A stretch of DNA of 64,000 nt from Pontibacter coccineus (lineage in GTDB: Bacteria; Bacteroidota; Bacteroidia; Cytophagales; Hymenobacteraceae), in assembly GCF_030546575.1 (NCBI RefSeq), contig NZ_JAUOTN010000005.1, forward strand, positions 310,001 to 374,000, written 5' to 3'. The position numbers were made by a program, and so were the translations under genes. The notes beneath the pieces are model-generated. The model saw only the letters and a list, made by a program, of their open reading frames with translations, ran no database searches and was not told the DNA's origin. Positions 17,692 through 26,300 of the stretch are shown here, piece by piece; within the stretch, counting starts at the first letter, position 1, and every line of letters starts with the position of its first letter.

Positions 17692-17952
17692 TTAACTAGG
17701 CATAGGGCAAAGCTGATCGTACTGCTTGGGATGCTTGCTTTTGATCAGCCGCAGCATGTAACGGAAAACAAAATAGCGCTCACGCTTACGCTCCTCCTGA
17801 TCCAGAGAGCTTCTGTAATCCAGGGCCTCAAAGAGACTGGCAGTATCCTGATATAAAAGGTAGCTGTACACCCTGAAGAAACACTTCCTGACAGTTCTTT
17901 TCTTCACTTTCGTTCCAGTCTCCTCGACAAAGGCACGTCTTAGATTTTTCAT
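17692..17952 (-). CDS. Small basic protein of unknown function
   Basis: 86 residues rich in Arg, Lys and Tyr, without signal peptide or membrane segments. Two predicted helices (YSYLLYQDTASLFEAL; RYFVFRYMLRLIKS) stand out. I recognise no family. A + strand frame overlaps it (17575-17856) but starts in the terminator and looks like a shadow. The gene is supported by the terminator behind it and the start near 17952; the following 298-base gap (17953-18250) to the next gene is AT-rich without clear features. Confidence 0.5.
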   Translation of the reverse strand: MKNLRRAFVEETGTKVKKRTVRKCFFRVYSYLLYQDTASLFEALDYRSSLDQEERKRERYFVFRYMLRLIKSKHPKQYDQLCPMPS

Positions 17953-18250
17953 TCCCTGCTGCCTAAAAATGGTGATAATGTTATTTGCTACTGCATGTTT
18001 TCATAAATGAAGCTTAAAGCTAGCAGGTGCTAACCTGAGATAAAATGACCCTTATCAATTTCAGTGTCAACGGGTTGAAAAAATACGTGAGCGTATGCCT
18101 TTAAGGCAAAATCTTAATGCTAAGTTCCGTTTGCTTTGAAATTCAGCAGGTTAGAGTGCATTTATTACGAATTTCACATAATAATAGCAACAGCCTATGC
18201 AATTGTTCGTTATATGATTATAGCATTAAATAATAGACTGTTATTAAGAC

Positions 18251-18703
18251 ATGAAACCACCTCCCTATTTTAAAGTAACCTATCATCCGAAGCAAAGCCT
18301 TCTTTCGAGTCGCTGGTTGCGTGTAGGCGACAGCGCTGAATACCGGCAGGCGTTGGTTAATATTTGCAAGCGATTGCAGAAGAGCAAGGCAATGAGTTGG
18401 CTGGTGGACTTTAGCCGTGTGGCTGCTCCTAATATGAGCGACCAAAGCTGGACGATAGAACTGCTCGGCCACAGCCTGCCCCACACCAGGCTTCGCAAAC
18501 TGGCACTTGTACTGCCCGACGATTTGTTTCTGGAGGTTGTCGTGGAGAAAGTGAGCAATAGTTTGCTTAGCATGTCCGACAACCAAGTGCAGATTGCTCA
18601 TTTCGCCGATTCGTGCGCGGCGCAACAGTGGCTCGTATCCTCTAACGACCCTGATGAGGGCTTGTTCCGAAGTGCCTCTCAAAGAATCCATCCTACATCA
18701 TAA
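18251..18703 (+). CDS. STAS-like protein, family member D
   Basis: 150 residues. The same fold plan as members A-C: N-terminal strand FKVTYHPKQSLLSSRWL, helix, second strand SWLVDFSRV, a helix, third strand KLALVLPDD, a helix, and a terminal SCAAQQWL, followed by a short extra tail (NDPDEGLFRSASQR). It is the most divergent of the group at the N-terminus. It stands alone with a long AT-rich upstream region. The function is unknown. Confidence 0.7.
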   Translation: MKPPPYFKVTYHPKQSLLSSRWLRVGDSAEYRQALVNICKRLQKSKAMSWLVDFSRVAAPNMSDQSWTIELLGHSLPHTRLRKLALVLPDDLFLEVVVEKVSNSLLSMSDNQVQIAHFADSCAAQQWLVSSNDPDEGLFRSASQRIHPTS

Positions 18704-18890
18704 AATCAGCACGGAATCAGTTACTTGGTCATTAGACCGCTGGTAAAGCGCAAATTCCTCAAGTTTTGTCTGATTTAAGATTTTATTTGAAAAAAATCAG
18801 TAATAACATGAAATATTCATGAACTTTTTGTGAATAGTTCATGTAATAAACTTGCTATTAAGTTATAATCCTTTGCACAAATACGCGTCT

Positions 18891-19160
18891 ATGAAAGAGC
18901 TTGAAAGAATCCAGAAAGCACTCCGCCACAGCAATACCCTTGTCCTGAAAGACCGGGAGAAAAAGGTTGAATGTTCTTTTATAAGAGAGGGCCTCGTTTA
19001 CGATAATTTTCCGATTGAAAACAGCGTTCTGGCAACAGCACTGCAGGAAGCAAGCGTGAACGGTATTGTGGAGGGCTTACATTTTGAGAGGCTTAAGAAC
19101 ACGTATGAATGGTTTGCGCTTCGTGTTAAATCCAGAATGCTCTTAGATACATTGAAATAG
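18891..19160 (+). CDS. Small soluble protein of unknown function
   Basis: 89 residues from ATG 18891 (MKELERIQKALRHS); the longer frame from 18852 is AT-rich leader sequence. The protein is a mix of helices and strands with a KNTYEWFALRVKSRML C-terminal part. No signal peptide, membrane segment or recognised motif is present. It ends just ahead of a strong terminator at 19180-19217, which supports it as a transcribed gene. Confidence 0.6.
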   Translation: MKELERIQKALRHSNTLVLKDREKKVECSFIREGLVYDNFPIENSVLATALQEASVNGIVEGLHFERLKNTYEWFALRVKSRMLLDTLK

Positions 19161-19179
19161 TCTATCCCCAAAGTGATAG

Positions 19180-19217
19180 AAAAAGCCCTCTGCTAAATGA
19201 TAGCGGAGGGCTTTTTT
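19180..19217 (+). terminator. Terminator hairpin
   Basis: AAAGCCCTCTGCT (19182-19194) and AGCGGAGGGCTTT (19202-19214) pair with one mismatch and are followed by T residues. It ends the preceding small gene. Confidence 0.75.
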
Positions 19218-19266
19218 ATGTTCGTCGCGCCAGCAACCTATACCTTGCTGTTGCAGTATCCTGCTT

Positions 19267-19575
19267 ATGACTTTATCTTTTGCGATCCATATCATACTGC
19301 ATATGGCAGTGCCTGTATTAGTAGCGGCGCTGTTCTACAGAGATCAACTCCGTTATGCCTCGCTTATGATGTTGGCAGGCTGGCTGATTGATTTTGACCA
19401 TTTGCTGGTAACTCCCATCATCGACCAGGACAGGTGCAGCGTTGGGTTTCATTTATTACACCGGTACTGGATCGTGCCTATTTACGCCATACTGGCACTT
19501 ATCCCTAAAACCCGGCTGATTGGCCTGGGCCTGCTTATACACATCGTTTTGGACTGGATGGACTGTTATTTATAA
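19267..19575 (+). CDS. Small integral membrane protein, DUF6122-like
   Basis: 102 residues with four hydrophobic stretches. The motif DFDHLL in the second half of the first cytoplasmic loop and the pattern HIVLDWMDCY at the C-terminus resemble DUF6122 proteins, which are related to membrane-bound metal-dependent hydrolases of the YdjM type. The His/Asp pairs (DFDH, SVGFHLLH, HIVLD) could bind a metal. The chemistry is unknown. The stop codon overlaps the outer arm of an inverted repeat at 19575-19731. Confidence 0.7.
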   Translation: MTLSFAIHIILHMAVPVLVAALFYRDQLRYASLMMLAGWLIDFDHLLVTPIIDQDRCSVGFHLLHRYWIVPIYAILALIPKTRLIGLGLLIHIVLDWMDCYL

Positions 19576-19731
19576 ATTGAGTGAGTTGGTGAATGAGTGA
19601 TTTAGTGATTGAGCGAATTGTCAGTACTTTTATAAAAACAGAAGAGCTGATCAAATCTTTGATCAGCTCTTCTGTTTTATTGGCTTGGCAGAGCTATTCT
19701 CTACTTCTTACATTCACTAACTCACTCAATT
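19575..19731. repeat. Nested inverted repeat with GAGTGA-rich outer arms
   Basis: Outer arms of 21 bases (19575-19595 and 19711-19731) are complementary with one mismatch. The left arm is extended by further GAGTGA/TTAGTGA words. Inside lies the perfect terminator below. It sits between two convergent genes and reaches both of their stop codons. Confidence 0.75.
19635..19678. terminator. Perfect 19-base-pair bidirectional terminator
   Basis: AAAACAGAAGAGCTGATCA (19635-19653) pairs perfectly with 19660-19678 around a 6-base loop, with A and T runs on the outside. It serves the convergent genes on both sides. Confidence 0.85.
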
Positions 19732-20371
19732 AGTTTATCACTTCCTCGTTGCTGCCGCACTTCAGCATGCTGCTTCCGAAGTAGGGGTTACGGATCTCGG
19801 ATTTGGTGCTTACCCAGTAGGCGCCCTGGTTGTTATTTACCATCGGGCAGTGCTGGTAGTATACTTTCTGGTCTGTTGCGCCAAATGCTTTGGTCAGCGA
19901 GAACACGGCTTCTGACAGGTCTTCCAGTTGGTTGCGCTGCTCGCCCAGGTCATTGGTGGCGGCTATGGCAGCGGCAGATGTGCGTACTTTTTCAACCTGC
20001 TCTTCTGCGAACGTCTTCTGCTCCGGTACCTCGAGGGAGGCAACCGGCATGGCATTCGCTGAGTTAAGCACAGTATTGGCTGCCTCTTTGGCTGCATCAG
20101 CGTCAGACTCTACCATAGCGTCTTTCAGAGTGATGTACTCGTCCAGCAGCTGCGACAGATTGTTTTTCATTGGCTCTGCTACCGAATCGAAGGCAGGCGT
20201 CTCTACTACTACCGTGCCGGCCGCAGGTACGTTGTCACCGTGCGCCATGCCGTCATGGTGCTCGTGGTCGTGTTCTTCTGTGGCATCGGCCTGTTGCTGG
20301 TTGCTATCAGATGAACAGGAAGCGAATGCAAACATGGCTATTAGCGCTGCAAATAATGTTGTCTTTTTCAT
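19730..20371 (-). CDS. DUF3347 lipoprotein
   Basis: 213 residues. Lipoprotein signal (LIAMFAFASC, with Cys19 as the lipid site) followed by a His/Asp-rich stretch (EEHDHEHHDGMAHGD), then a helical DUF3347 domain (about residues 60-150). It ends in the conserved motif YYQHCPMVNNNQGAYW with the following IRNPYFGSSMLKCG. DUF3347 is often found at the end of CusB/CzcB-like metal efflux proteins. Here it is a free lipoprotein, which suggests a periplasmic metal-binding role (copper or similar), but that is inference. The His-rich segment and the two Cys residues could bind metal. Confidence 0.88.
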   Translation of the reverse strand: MKKTTLFAALIAMFAFASCSSDSNQQQADATEEHDHEHHDGMAHGDNVPAAGTVVVETPAFDSVAEPMKNNLSQLLDEYITLKDAMVESDADAAKEAANTVLNSANAMPVASLEVPEQKTFAEEQVEKVRTSAAAIAATNDLGEQRNQLEDLSEAVFSLTKAFGATDQKVYYQHCPMVNNNQGAYWVSTKSEIRNPYFGSSMLKCGSNEEVIN

Positions 20372-20510
20372 AATGGTTGATTAGGAAATCGAAGGGTAAT
20401 TACAATTTTTTGTAAAACAGACACCCCTGCCGGGCTATCTTACTGCAAAGGTACGCTTTTTAGCGAAATGGATAAAATGCTATAGCCTTAGCCTATCGGA
20501 GGCTTTTACG

Positions 20511-20518
20511 TATCTTTG
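20511..20518 (+). promoter_or_regulatory. -7 promoter element of arsC
   Basis: TATCTTTG is a perfect TAnnTTTG box 19 bases ahead of the arsC start. No clear TTTG box lies at the usual distance upstream. Confidence 0.4.
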
Positions 20519-20537
20519 AGTAAACTGAGTTTTAGCA

Positions 20538-20879
20538 ATGGTTACGATCTATCACAACAACAAATGCAGTAAGAGCCGCCAGACTTTGGAGTTGCTGCGT
20601 GAAAAAGGAGAGGAACTACAGGTAGTGGAATACCTGAAAGACACGCCCTCTGCCGAAGAACTAAAAGTCGTGCTCCGCAAACTGGGCCTGAAGCCGGAAC
20701 AGGTGCTGCGCAAAGGCGAGCAGGTATACAAAGAAAAATTCGCGGGCAAAAGCTATTCCGACGAGGAGTGGCTCCAGATCATGGCAGCGAACCCCATCCT
20801 GATCGAGCGCCCGATTGTAGTGAAAGGCGACAAAGCCACCCTCGGCCGGCCACCTGAAAAAGTGCTCGACATCCTGTAA
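20538..20879 (+). CDS. arsC: Arsenate reductase, ArsC/glutaredoxin-like family
   Basis: 113 residues. The N-terminal CxxS-type site is NNKCSKS with catalytic Cys at residue 10, and the RP(I/V)V motif (ERPIVV) near residue 93 is the arginine that binds the oxyanion in ArsC proteins. This matches the glutaredoxin-coupled ArsC family, but such short forms (YffB/Spx-like) also include proteins of unclear activity, and no efflux pump (ArsB/Acr3) is next to it. It is convergent with the tamL gene, with a motif-rich terminator between. An in vivo arsenate role is likely but not certain. Confidence 0.85.
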   Translation: MVTIYHNNKCSKSRQTLELLREKGEELQVVEYLKDTPSAEELKVVLRKLGLKPEQVLRKGEQVYKEKFAGKSYSDEEWLQIMAANPILIERPIVVKGDKATLGRPPEKVLDIL

Positions 20880-20882
20880 CAC

Positions 20883-20950
20883 AGGTATAGGCAGGTATAA
20901 GGTATAGCCTCTGAATACGATTGCTATACCTGCCGCTATTCCTTATACCT
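20883..20950. repeat. Inverted cluster of five AGGTATA motifs between arsC and tamL
   Basis: AGGTATA occurs at 20883, 20893 and 20900, and TATACCT at 20925 and 20944, so the left three face the right two. Parts such as GGCAGGTATA and its complement at 20925-20934 can pair to form a hairpin that may act as the terminator between the two convergent genes. No other hairpin lies in this gap. Confidence 0.7.
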
Positions 20951-20953
20951 GTT

Positions 20954-23332
20954 TTAGAAGGGGTAGCCGATGGCTATGTTGAGCACCATGCCGTGTTCGC
21001 CCGGTTTGGGGTTGAAACCGAAGCGAAAATCGTCGAGGACGAAGCGATCGCCTTCGGGCAGGTATGGCACGCGCACCGGTATACCCAGGTCGAAGCGGAT
21101 CACGAAGAACTCAATGTCCACACGCAGGCCAAAGCCCGTCCCTACAGCCAGCTCCTGGAACAGGTTGCCGGCCCTGAACTTGGGCTTATCCAGAATCCCG
21201 TTCTTGTCGTAGGTTTCATTGATCAGCCAGATATTACCGGCGTCTACAAAAATGGCTCCCCTGAAAAACCCGAAAATAGGGAAGCGGTACTCGGCATTCG
21301 CCTCCAGCTTAATATCACCCACCTGGTCGAAGTATGAGAAGGCGAGGGCATCCGGCACGTTGTAGGTGCCTGGCCCGATGCTGCGCGCCCGAAAGGCCCT
21401 GATGCTGTTCGGTCCCCCAATCGAGAACTGCTTCACGTAGGGCATGGTCAGGGAATTGCCATACGGGTAACCCACACCTGCAACCAGGCGCGTCGCCAGC
21501 TGGCTCAGTTTAGAGAAGTTGAAGTAGTAACGGAAGTCGTTTTCAAGGCGCGTGTATTGCGAATACGGCTGACTGAAGATGGTGCGCGGTGGAACGGGAG
21601 GTTCCGAGGCATCATCGCGTTTGTCGCTCCCCAGCAGCGACTGCACCGCACTCACCAGGTTACCAGACACATCGAGGGTAGTGGCATTGAAAAACTGGTG
21701 CGTTTTGTTCTCCAGACTCAGCGTGCTGAAGGTATGCTGGTACATGGATCCGATGATAAACTGCTCCTCAAAACTGCTTCTTAAAAATGGGTTGTCAGCG
21801 AGCAGTTGGCTAAACTCTTCCGTCTGTTTCCCCAGGCGCACATACTGCAGGTTGATCGGAGTGAATTCGTGCGTGATCGTTTGCTTGGGACGCCAGTTGT
21901 ACCCATAAGAAGCGTTAAAGGAGTTCATCTGAAAGAACTGCACCCGGTTCAGGAAATTGTACCCCAGCGTAATGCGCGTATTCGGCACAAAGGCAGAGCG
22001 CAGGTTGGGTAGGTTGAAGGGAGCCACCAGCCTGGGGAAAGTGAGGCTGGTTTGTACCCCAAGCTCGTAGGAACTGAGACCGACCGGGTTCTCCTCGGGC
22101 GACTCGCCACTGCTGACGACCCGCTGGCCCCCGACCTGGTTCTCGAAGCGTCCTGTGAAATTTACGGTCAGCATCTCCGATCCTTTAAAGGCATTTCGGT
22201 TACGAAACGAAACAGACATACCGGGCCCCGCCAGGTTATTGGATTTGGTTACCATCTGCGCCTCTGCCCTAAGCGATTTTTTCATGTCAGGCGTCATAAA
22301 GATAAAGGCGTCCAAGCGGTCCTCTTTCAAGGTATCGCGCTCGTACTGCAGGTTCACGAACTTGTAGGCACTCAGGCCCGACAGCCTGCTCACCGTCAGG
22401 AGGTGGTTGCGACGGCTGTATAGACTGTCCTTCGCCACAAAAAGGCCCGGAACAATATGCTTCGCCCGCACATAGTTTTCGTTCGGAATGTAGTTGTAAC
22501 CTTCAAAACGCAGCGTATCACTCACGGACAGGCTGTCGTTCAGAACAAAGTTAGCGTTGATGAAGATGTCGTCGATCTTATAGGAGCGCAGGGCGGGTGC
22601 GGGCATATCATGTTTCAGGCGCAGGACTACATCCACGCCTTTGTTGCCCACTGTGGTATCGGCACTGAAAATGAGCATATTGGGTGCAAAGAAGAAGTAG
22701 CCACGGTTTTTGAGCGCCTGGTCTATCCGGGTCCTTTCCAGAATCATTTTATCCAGATCGTAGGGCTCTTCCTGCTTGATCAGTGAGCCGGCCTGCAGCT
22801 GCCTGATCTCGGCATGTATGGGCAGGGAGTCGCTGAGGGTATAGGCCACGTTGCGGATGCGGTAAGGCTCATGCACTGTTGCCTTCCAGGCAATGGTGGC
22901 TTTTTTCTTCTTGATGGTGGTGTCGCTCTGCACGGTGTTGTAAAAGTAGCCGCGGTTGTGCAGGCGCGCGCGCATCACTTCGTTGATGCTGGCCGTGTCC
23001 ACCTCCGACAGCAATACCGGCGGCTCACCCAGTTTATCCTGGATCCAGTTCTTCAGGCCTTTCTCTTTCTCCGTGTAAAAAGCGTTGTAGATCCAAAGCT
23101 TGGGACGCATACCAAGTATAGAGGCGTTGGGCTTCGGGCGAACCGTGTTGCTCAGTTCTGTTTCCAGTTCCGGGCCGCGCTTGCTGCTGTCCTCCTCATC
23201 GTTCACCTTTACCTCATAGCCGGCAAACAGGGCATCGCCCTTCGGTACCGTTTTCGTGCTGCTGCAACCGGGCAGTACCCAGCTCAGCGCCAGACATAAA
23301 GCAAATAAGGTATAGCGTAAGGCTGTGGTCAT
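20954..23332 (-). CDS. tamL: TamL: outer-membrane assembly lipoprotein of the BamA/TamA (Omp85) family
   Basis: 792 residues. A lipoprotein signal with lipobox VLPGC (Cys23) replaces the plain signal peptide of proteobacterial TamA. POTRA-like domains occupy about residues 35-350, followed by a C-terminal 16-strand beta barrel with the Omp85 motif region (SIGGPNSIRAFRARSIGPG, about 655-673) and a final aromatic strand ending in YPF. Bacteroidota TamL is known as the lipoprotein version of TamA. It lies 7 bases after tamB, both in one transcript, so the pair forms the TAM machine that inserts proteins or moves lipids across the periplasm. Confidence 0.92.
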   Translation of the reverse strand: MTTALRYTLFALCLALSWVLPGCSSTKTVPKGDALFAGYEVKVNDEEDSSKRGPELETELSNTVRPKPNASILGMRPKLWIYNAFYTEKEKGLKNWIQDKLGEPPVLLSEVDTASINEVMRARLHNRGYFYNTVQSDTTIKKKKATIAWKATVHEPYRIRNVAYTLSDSLPIHAEIRQLQAGSLIKQEEPYDLDKMILERTRIDQALKNRGYFFFAPNMLIFSADTTVGNKGVDVVLRLKHDMPAPALRSYKIDDIFINANFVLNDSLSVSDTLRFEGYNYIPNENYVRAKHIVPGLFVAKDSLYSRRNHLLTVSRLSGLSAYKFVNLQYERDTLKEDRLDAFIFMTPDMKKSLRAEAQMVTKSNNLAGPGMSVSFRNRNAFKGSEMLTVNFTGRFENQVGGQRVVSSGESPEENPVGLSSYELGVQTSLTFPRLVAPFNLPNLRSAFVPNTRITLGYNFLNRVQFFQMNSFNASYGYNWRPKQTITHEFTPINLQYVRLGKQTEEFSQLLADNPFLRSSFEEQFIIGSMYQHTFSTLSLENKTHQFFNATTLDVSGNLVSAVQSLLGSDKRDDASEPPVPPRTIFSQPYSQYTRLENDFRYYFNFSKLSQLATRLVAGVGYPYGNSLTMPYVKQFSIGGPNSIRAFRARSIGPGTYNVPDALAFSYFDQVGDIKLEANAEYRFPIFGFFRGAIFVDAGNIWLINETYDKNGILDKPKFRAGNLFQELAVGTGFGLRVDIEFFVIRFDLGIPVRVPYLPEGDRFVLDDFRFGFNPKPGEHGMVLNIAIGYPF

Positions 23333-23339
23333 AAGTGGC

Positions 23340-26300
23340 TTATTCTTGTTCTTCTTTTACGACTTCTTCTACTTTCTCTTCAGCTTCCTGCTCTTCCTTG
23401 CGTTTCTCACGCTGGTTAAACTTAATGGCCTCCTCCATGCGACGTTCTTCTCTGCGTGCCCCTCTGCTTTCCAGGCTTCGGAAGAGGTCGGAGAAATTGT
23501 CGTAGTCGCGCACAAAGATCAGGCCCACGCCGGTGGCCCGCACGTCCCCCTCCAGGAAGCCCTCGTACTGGTTGCGCTGGAAGGCGCGCACGCGCAGTCT
23601 GCCGTCTTTCGTGAGCGAGTACTCCACCGATACGTCCCCGCCGAAGCCGCTCATGTTGCGCTGCTGCTCACTCTGGCCTTCCAGCCCGATGTCAGCACCA
23701 ACACGCACCGTCAGGCGGTCATCCAGGAACTGCTGGCGGAGTGCCACGTTCAGGTCGGTGCGGCCCTCGGCTGAACCGGAGGAGTAGTCTTCGTAGGAAC
23801 TCACGCCTAGCTCCAGCCCGAGTCCCCCTGCATAGCGGTTCGTCAGCTGGTTGAGCTGGTCTGTCATCACCTGGCTTAAGCTGTTACGGGCAGTAGAGCC
23901 CAGCCCGCCACCACCGGAGCTCGACAGTGGGTCCTCTGCCAGAAAGCGGCCCAAAACCAGCAGCGAGAATACCTGTTTGTTGAGTTCAGAATCATTTTGG
24001 CGCAAGGCCCCCAGGCGTGCTTCCACCGTGCCATCCAAGGCCCCGCGGCGCTGCTCTTCCAGTTGAATATCAAATCCGATCTCAGGTTTGAGCAACTCCC
24101 CGTTCAGGTTCACATATACCTCGAAAGGCAACTGCGTGCGGAAACGGTTGAGCTCTCCCGCCTCTGCGTCCAGTTGGTTGGCCACCAGCTCCATTGGCGC
24201 GGCATCAATTCTGTAAATGGCAGAGATCTGCATGTTGGCCTGCAACGGGTCGCCGGTCCAGTTGATGTAGCTGCCTTTGGCGATCTCGAGTTTGCGGGAC
24301 ACCAGGTCATAAAAGTCCATGCTGTACATGCCTTCCGTAATCTCATAGCGACCACTCATGCTGATCTGTCCGCTCGGCGTAATGCCGATGTACAGGGGGG
24401 AAGCGTTGCCACGAACGACCAGGTTGTCACCTGTGGTCGGATCGATCACAATGGTAACGGTAGTGGCATCGGTTACGGTGATCTGCGCGTCGACATTGGC
24501 ACCCATAAAACCAGCGGACGTAGTCTCCTCAAACGTCCTTGCGAGAATGGCATTGAGGGAGTCATTGAGCGTGACAAATTCGACGACCCCTTCGCGCTCA
24601 GCGGCGGCCACCCCATCGGCCGGGATCACGGTGGTGAACGTGGAGCCATCGAGCACCGTCACGAATACCTCAATGTTAGGCGCCATCATACTGCCTGTTA
24701 TACTGGCTTTCATGGCCATCTGCACGTTGCCGTAAAATAGATCGTTGTCGTTGGCGGTGGAGTTCATGGCCAGGAACCGGTCCGTTCGCGCGCGCAGGTC
24801 GAAGGTATAGTCCGTGTAGTTTTGTGTCAGAATGTTGCCGTTGATATCGAGCGTATTGCCCAGTGTATCGGTCAGGGTGAAGTCGCGCATGCTGATGCCT
24901 TGCTCCGTAAACTCCAGACGCTCGTTTTGTAAGGTATAGAGCGAGTTGAGCATGGTCAGGTTGAATTGCGCCTGGTTAAAATCCAGCCCACCCCGGATAG
25001 CGGGCTGCGCCAGTGTGCCTGTGATGCGGAGTTTGCCATTGGCGCTACCGGCCAGTTCATCCACCATGCCTTGGGTAAAGCCGCCGAACGAGGCCAGGTT
25101 CAGGTTGGCAATGTTGGCGTCGAGGTTGAGCAGGCTCGTTTCAGGCTTTACTTCATACGTGCCACTTACCAGCACTTCGTTGCCATTGCCGGTCAGCCCC
25201 AGGTTCAGGTTGTAGCGGTTGGCGCCCGCCGTGTTGGCTTTCAGGGCAATGTCCCCGATCGGTATACCTGTGTAGGCGAAGTTAGACAAGGTCATGTCCG
25301 CCGTGAAGGCCGGATTACCGGCCATGATATCGGTCAACGTTGCGGTACCGTTCAGCACGCCCGTCATCACGCTGTCCTGCTGCTGAAAAGAGGCCATGAT
25401 CTGGCCGATCTCAAAGTTGCCGAACTCCACCTGCAGCGGTGCATTCGGGCTCACCGGTCCGGTGCTGTTGAGCAGCACGAAATTGCCATTGCGCTCCAGG
25501 CGGATGTTCTGCGCATAGAGCAGGTTGGTGTCGAACTGCAGGAAATTGTCTTTTGATACTGACCAGGGTTCGCTGTTGATGACGAGCTGTTCCGGATTGA
25601 AGGAAAAACGGTAGCCCGGCCCCAGGCTATTGAGCACACCGCCAATCACAAATCGCTCCACACTATCCGCATTGGCCATGGCCAGGCGCAGGGTCAGGTC
25701 ATTGTCGCGGGCCGCCCCGTTCAGACTCACATTGTTGAGCAGCAGGGAAGGGGAACGGATTTCACGCACGCCCAGGTTGTAACCCATTTGCTCCCGGTTG
25801 CCCCGTAGCTGCAGTGCCACATCCTGTACGTTATACTCGGTATAGGTTAGCTTGCTCACGTTCGCGTCCATGGCAAATACCTGCGTCTCCCCGTTGTAGG
25901 AAGCCGTGATGGGACCATTTACCGACAGTTCTTCTAAACCAGGCACAAAGGAGGCAATGATGTCCGGTCGGCGAACCAGCATCGTAGCTTCAAAGTCGCC
26001 CAGGTTGAGGTTAGCCGGGAAAGGCGGATCAGGTTGCAGGTCGAAGTAAGCGGAGAAATGTTTGGCCAGCGCAGTCGGGAGCTCGCCCAGGTCATTGGCA
26101 AAGCGCATATCGGCGTTGAGGATGCTGGAGTTCAGCGCGATGGCAGTGCCGGGCATTTTCTGGTTCAGCGTCAATTGCAGCGAGTCGATCGGGTAGGAGA
26201 CGCCTTGCAGGCGAACGCGTACGTTGTCGCCCTCCAGCGTACCGCTGATGTCACTGGCATCCTTTCCTGCAAAGCGACCGCGCAACTGGCCCCGCACGCC

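Noticed and set aside
17575..17856. 93-residue + strand frame
   Set aside because: It begins ahead of and runs through a terminator and overlaps the better supported minus-strand gene at 17692-17952.
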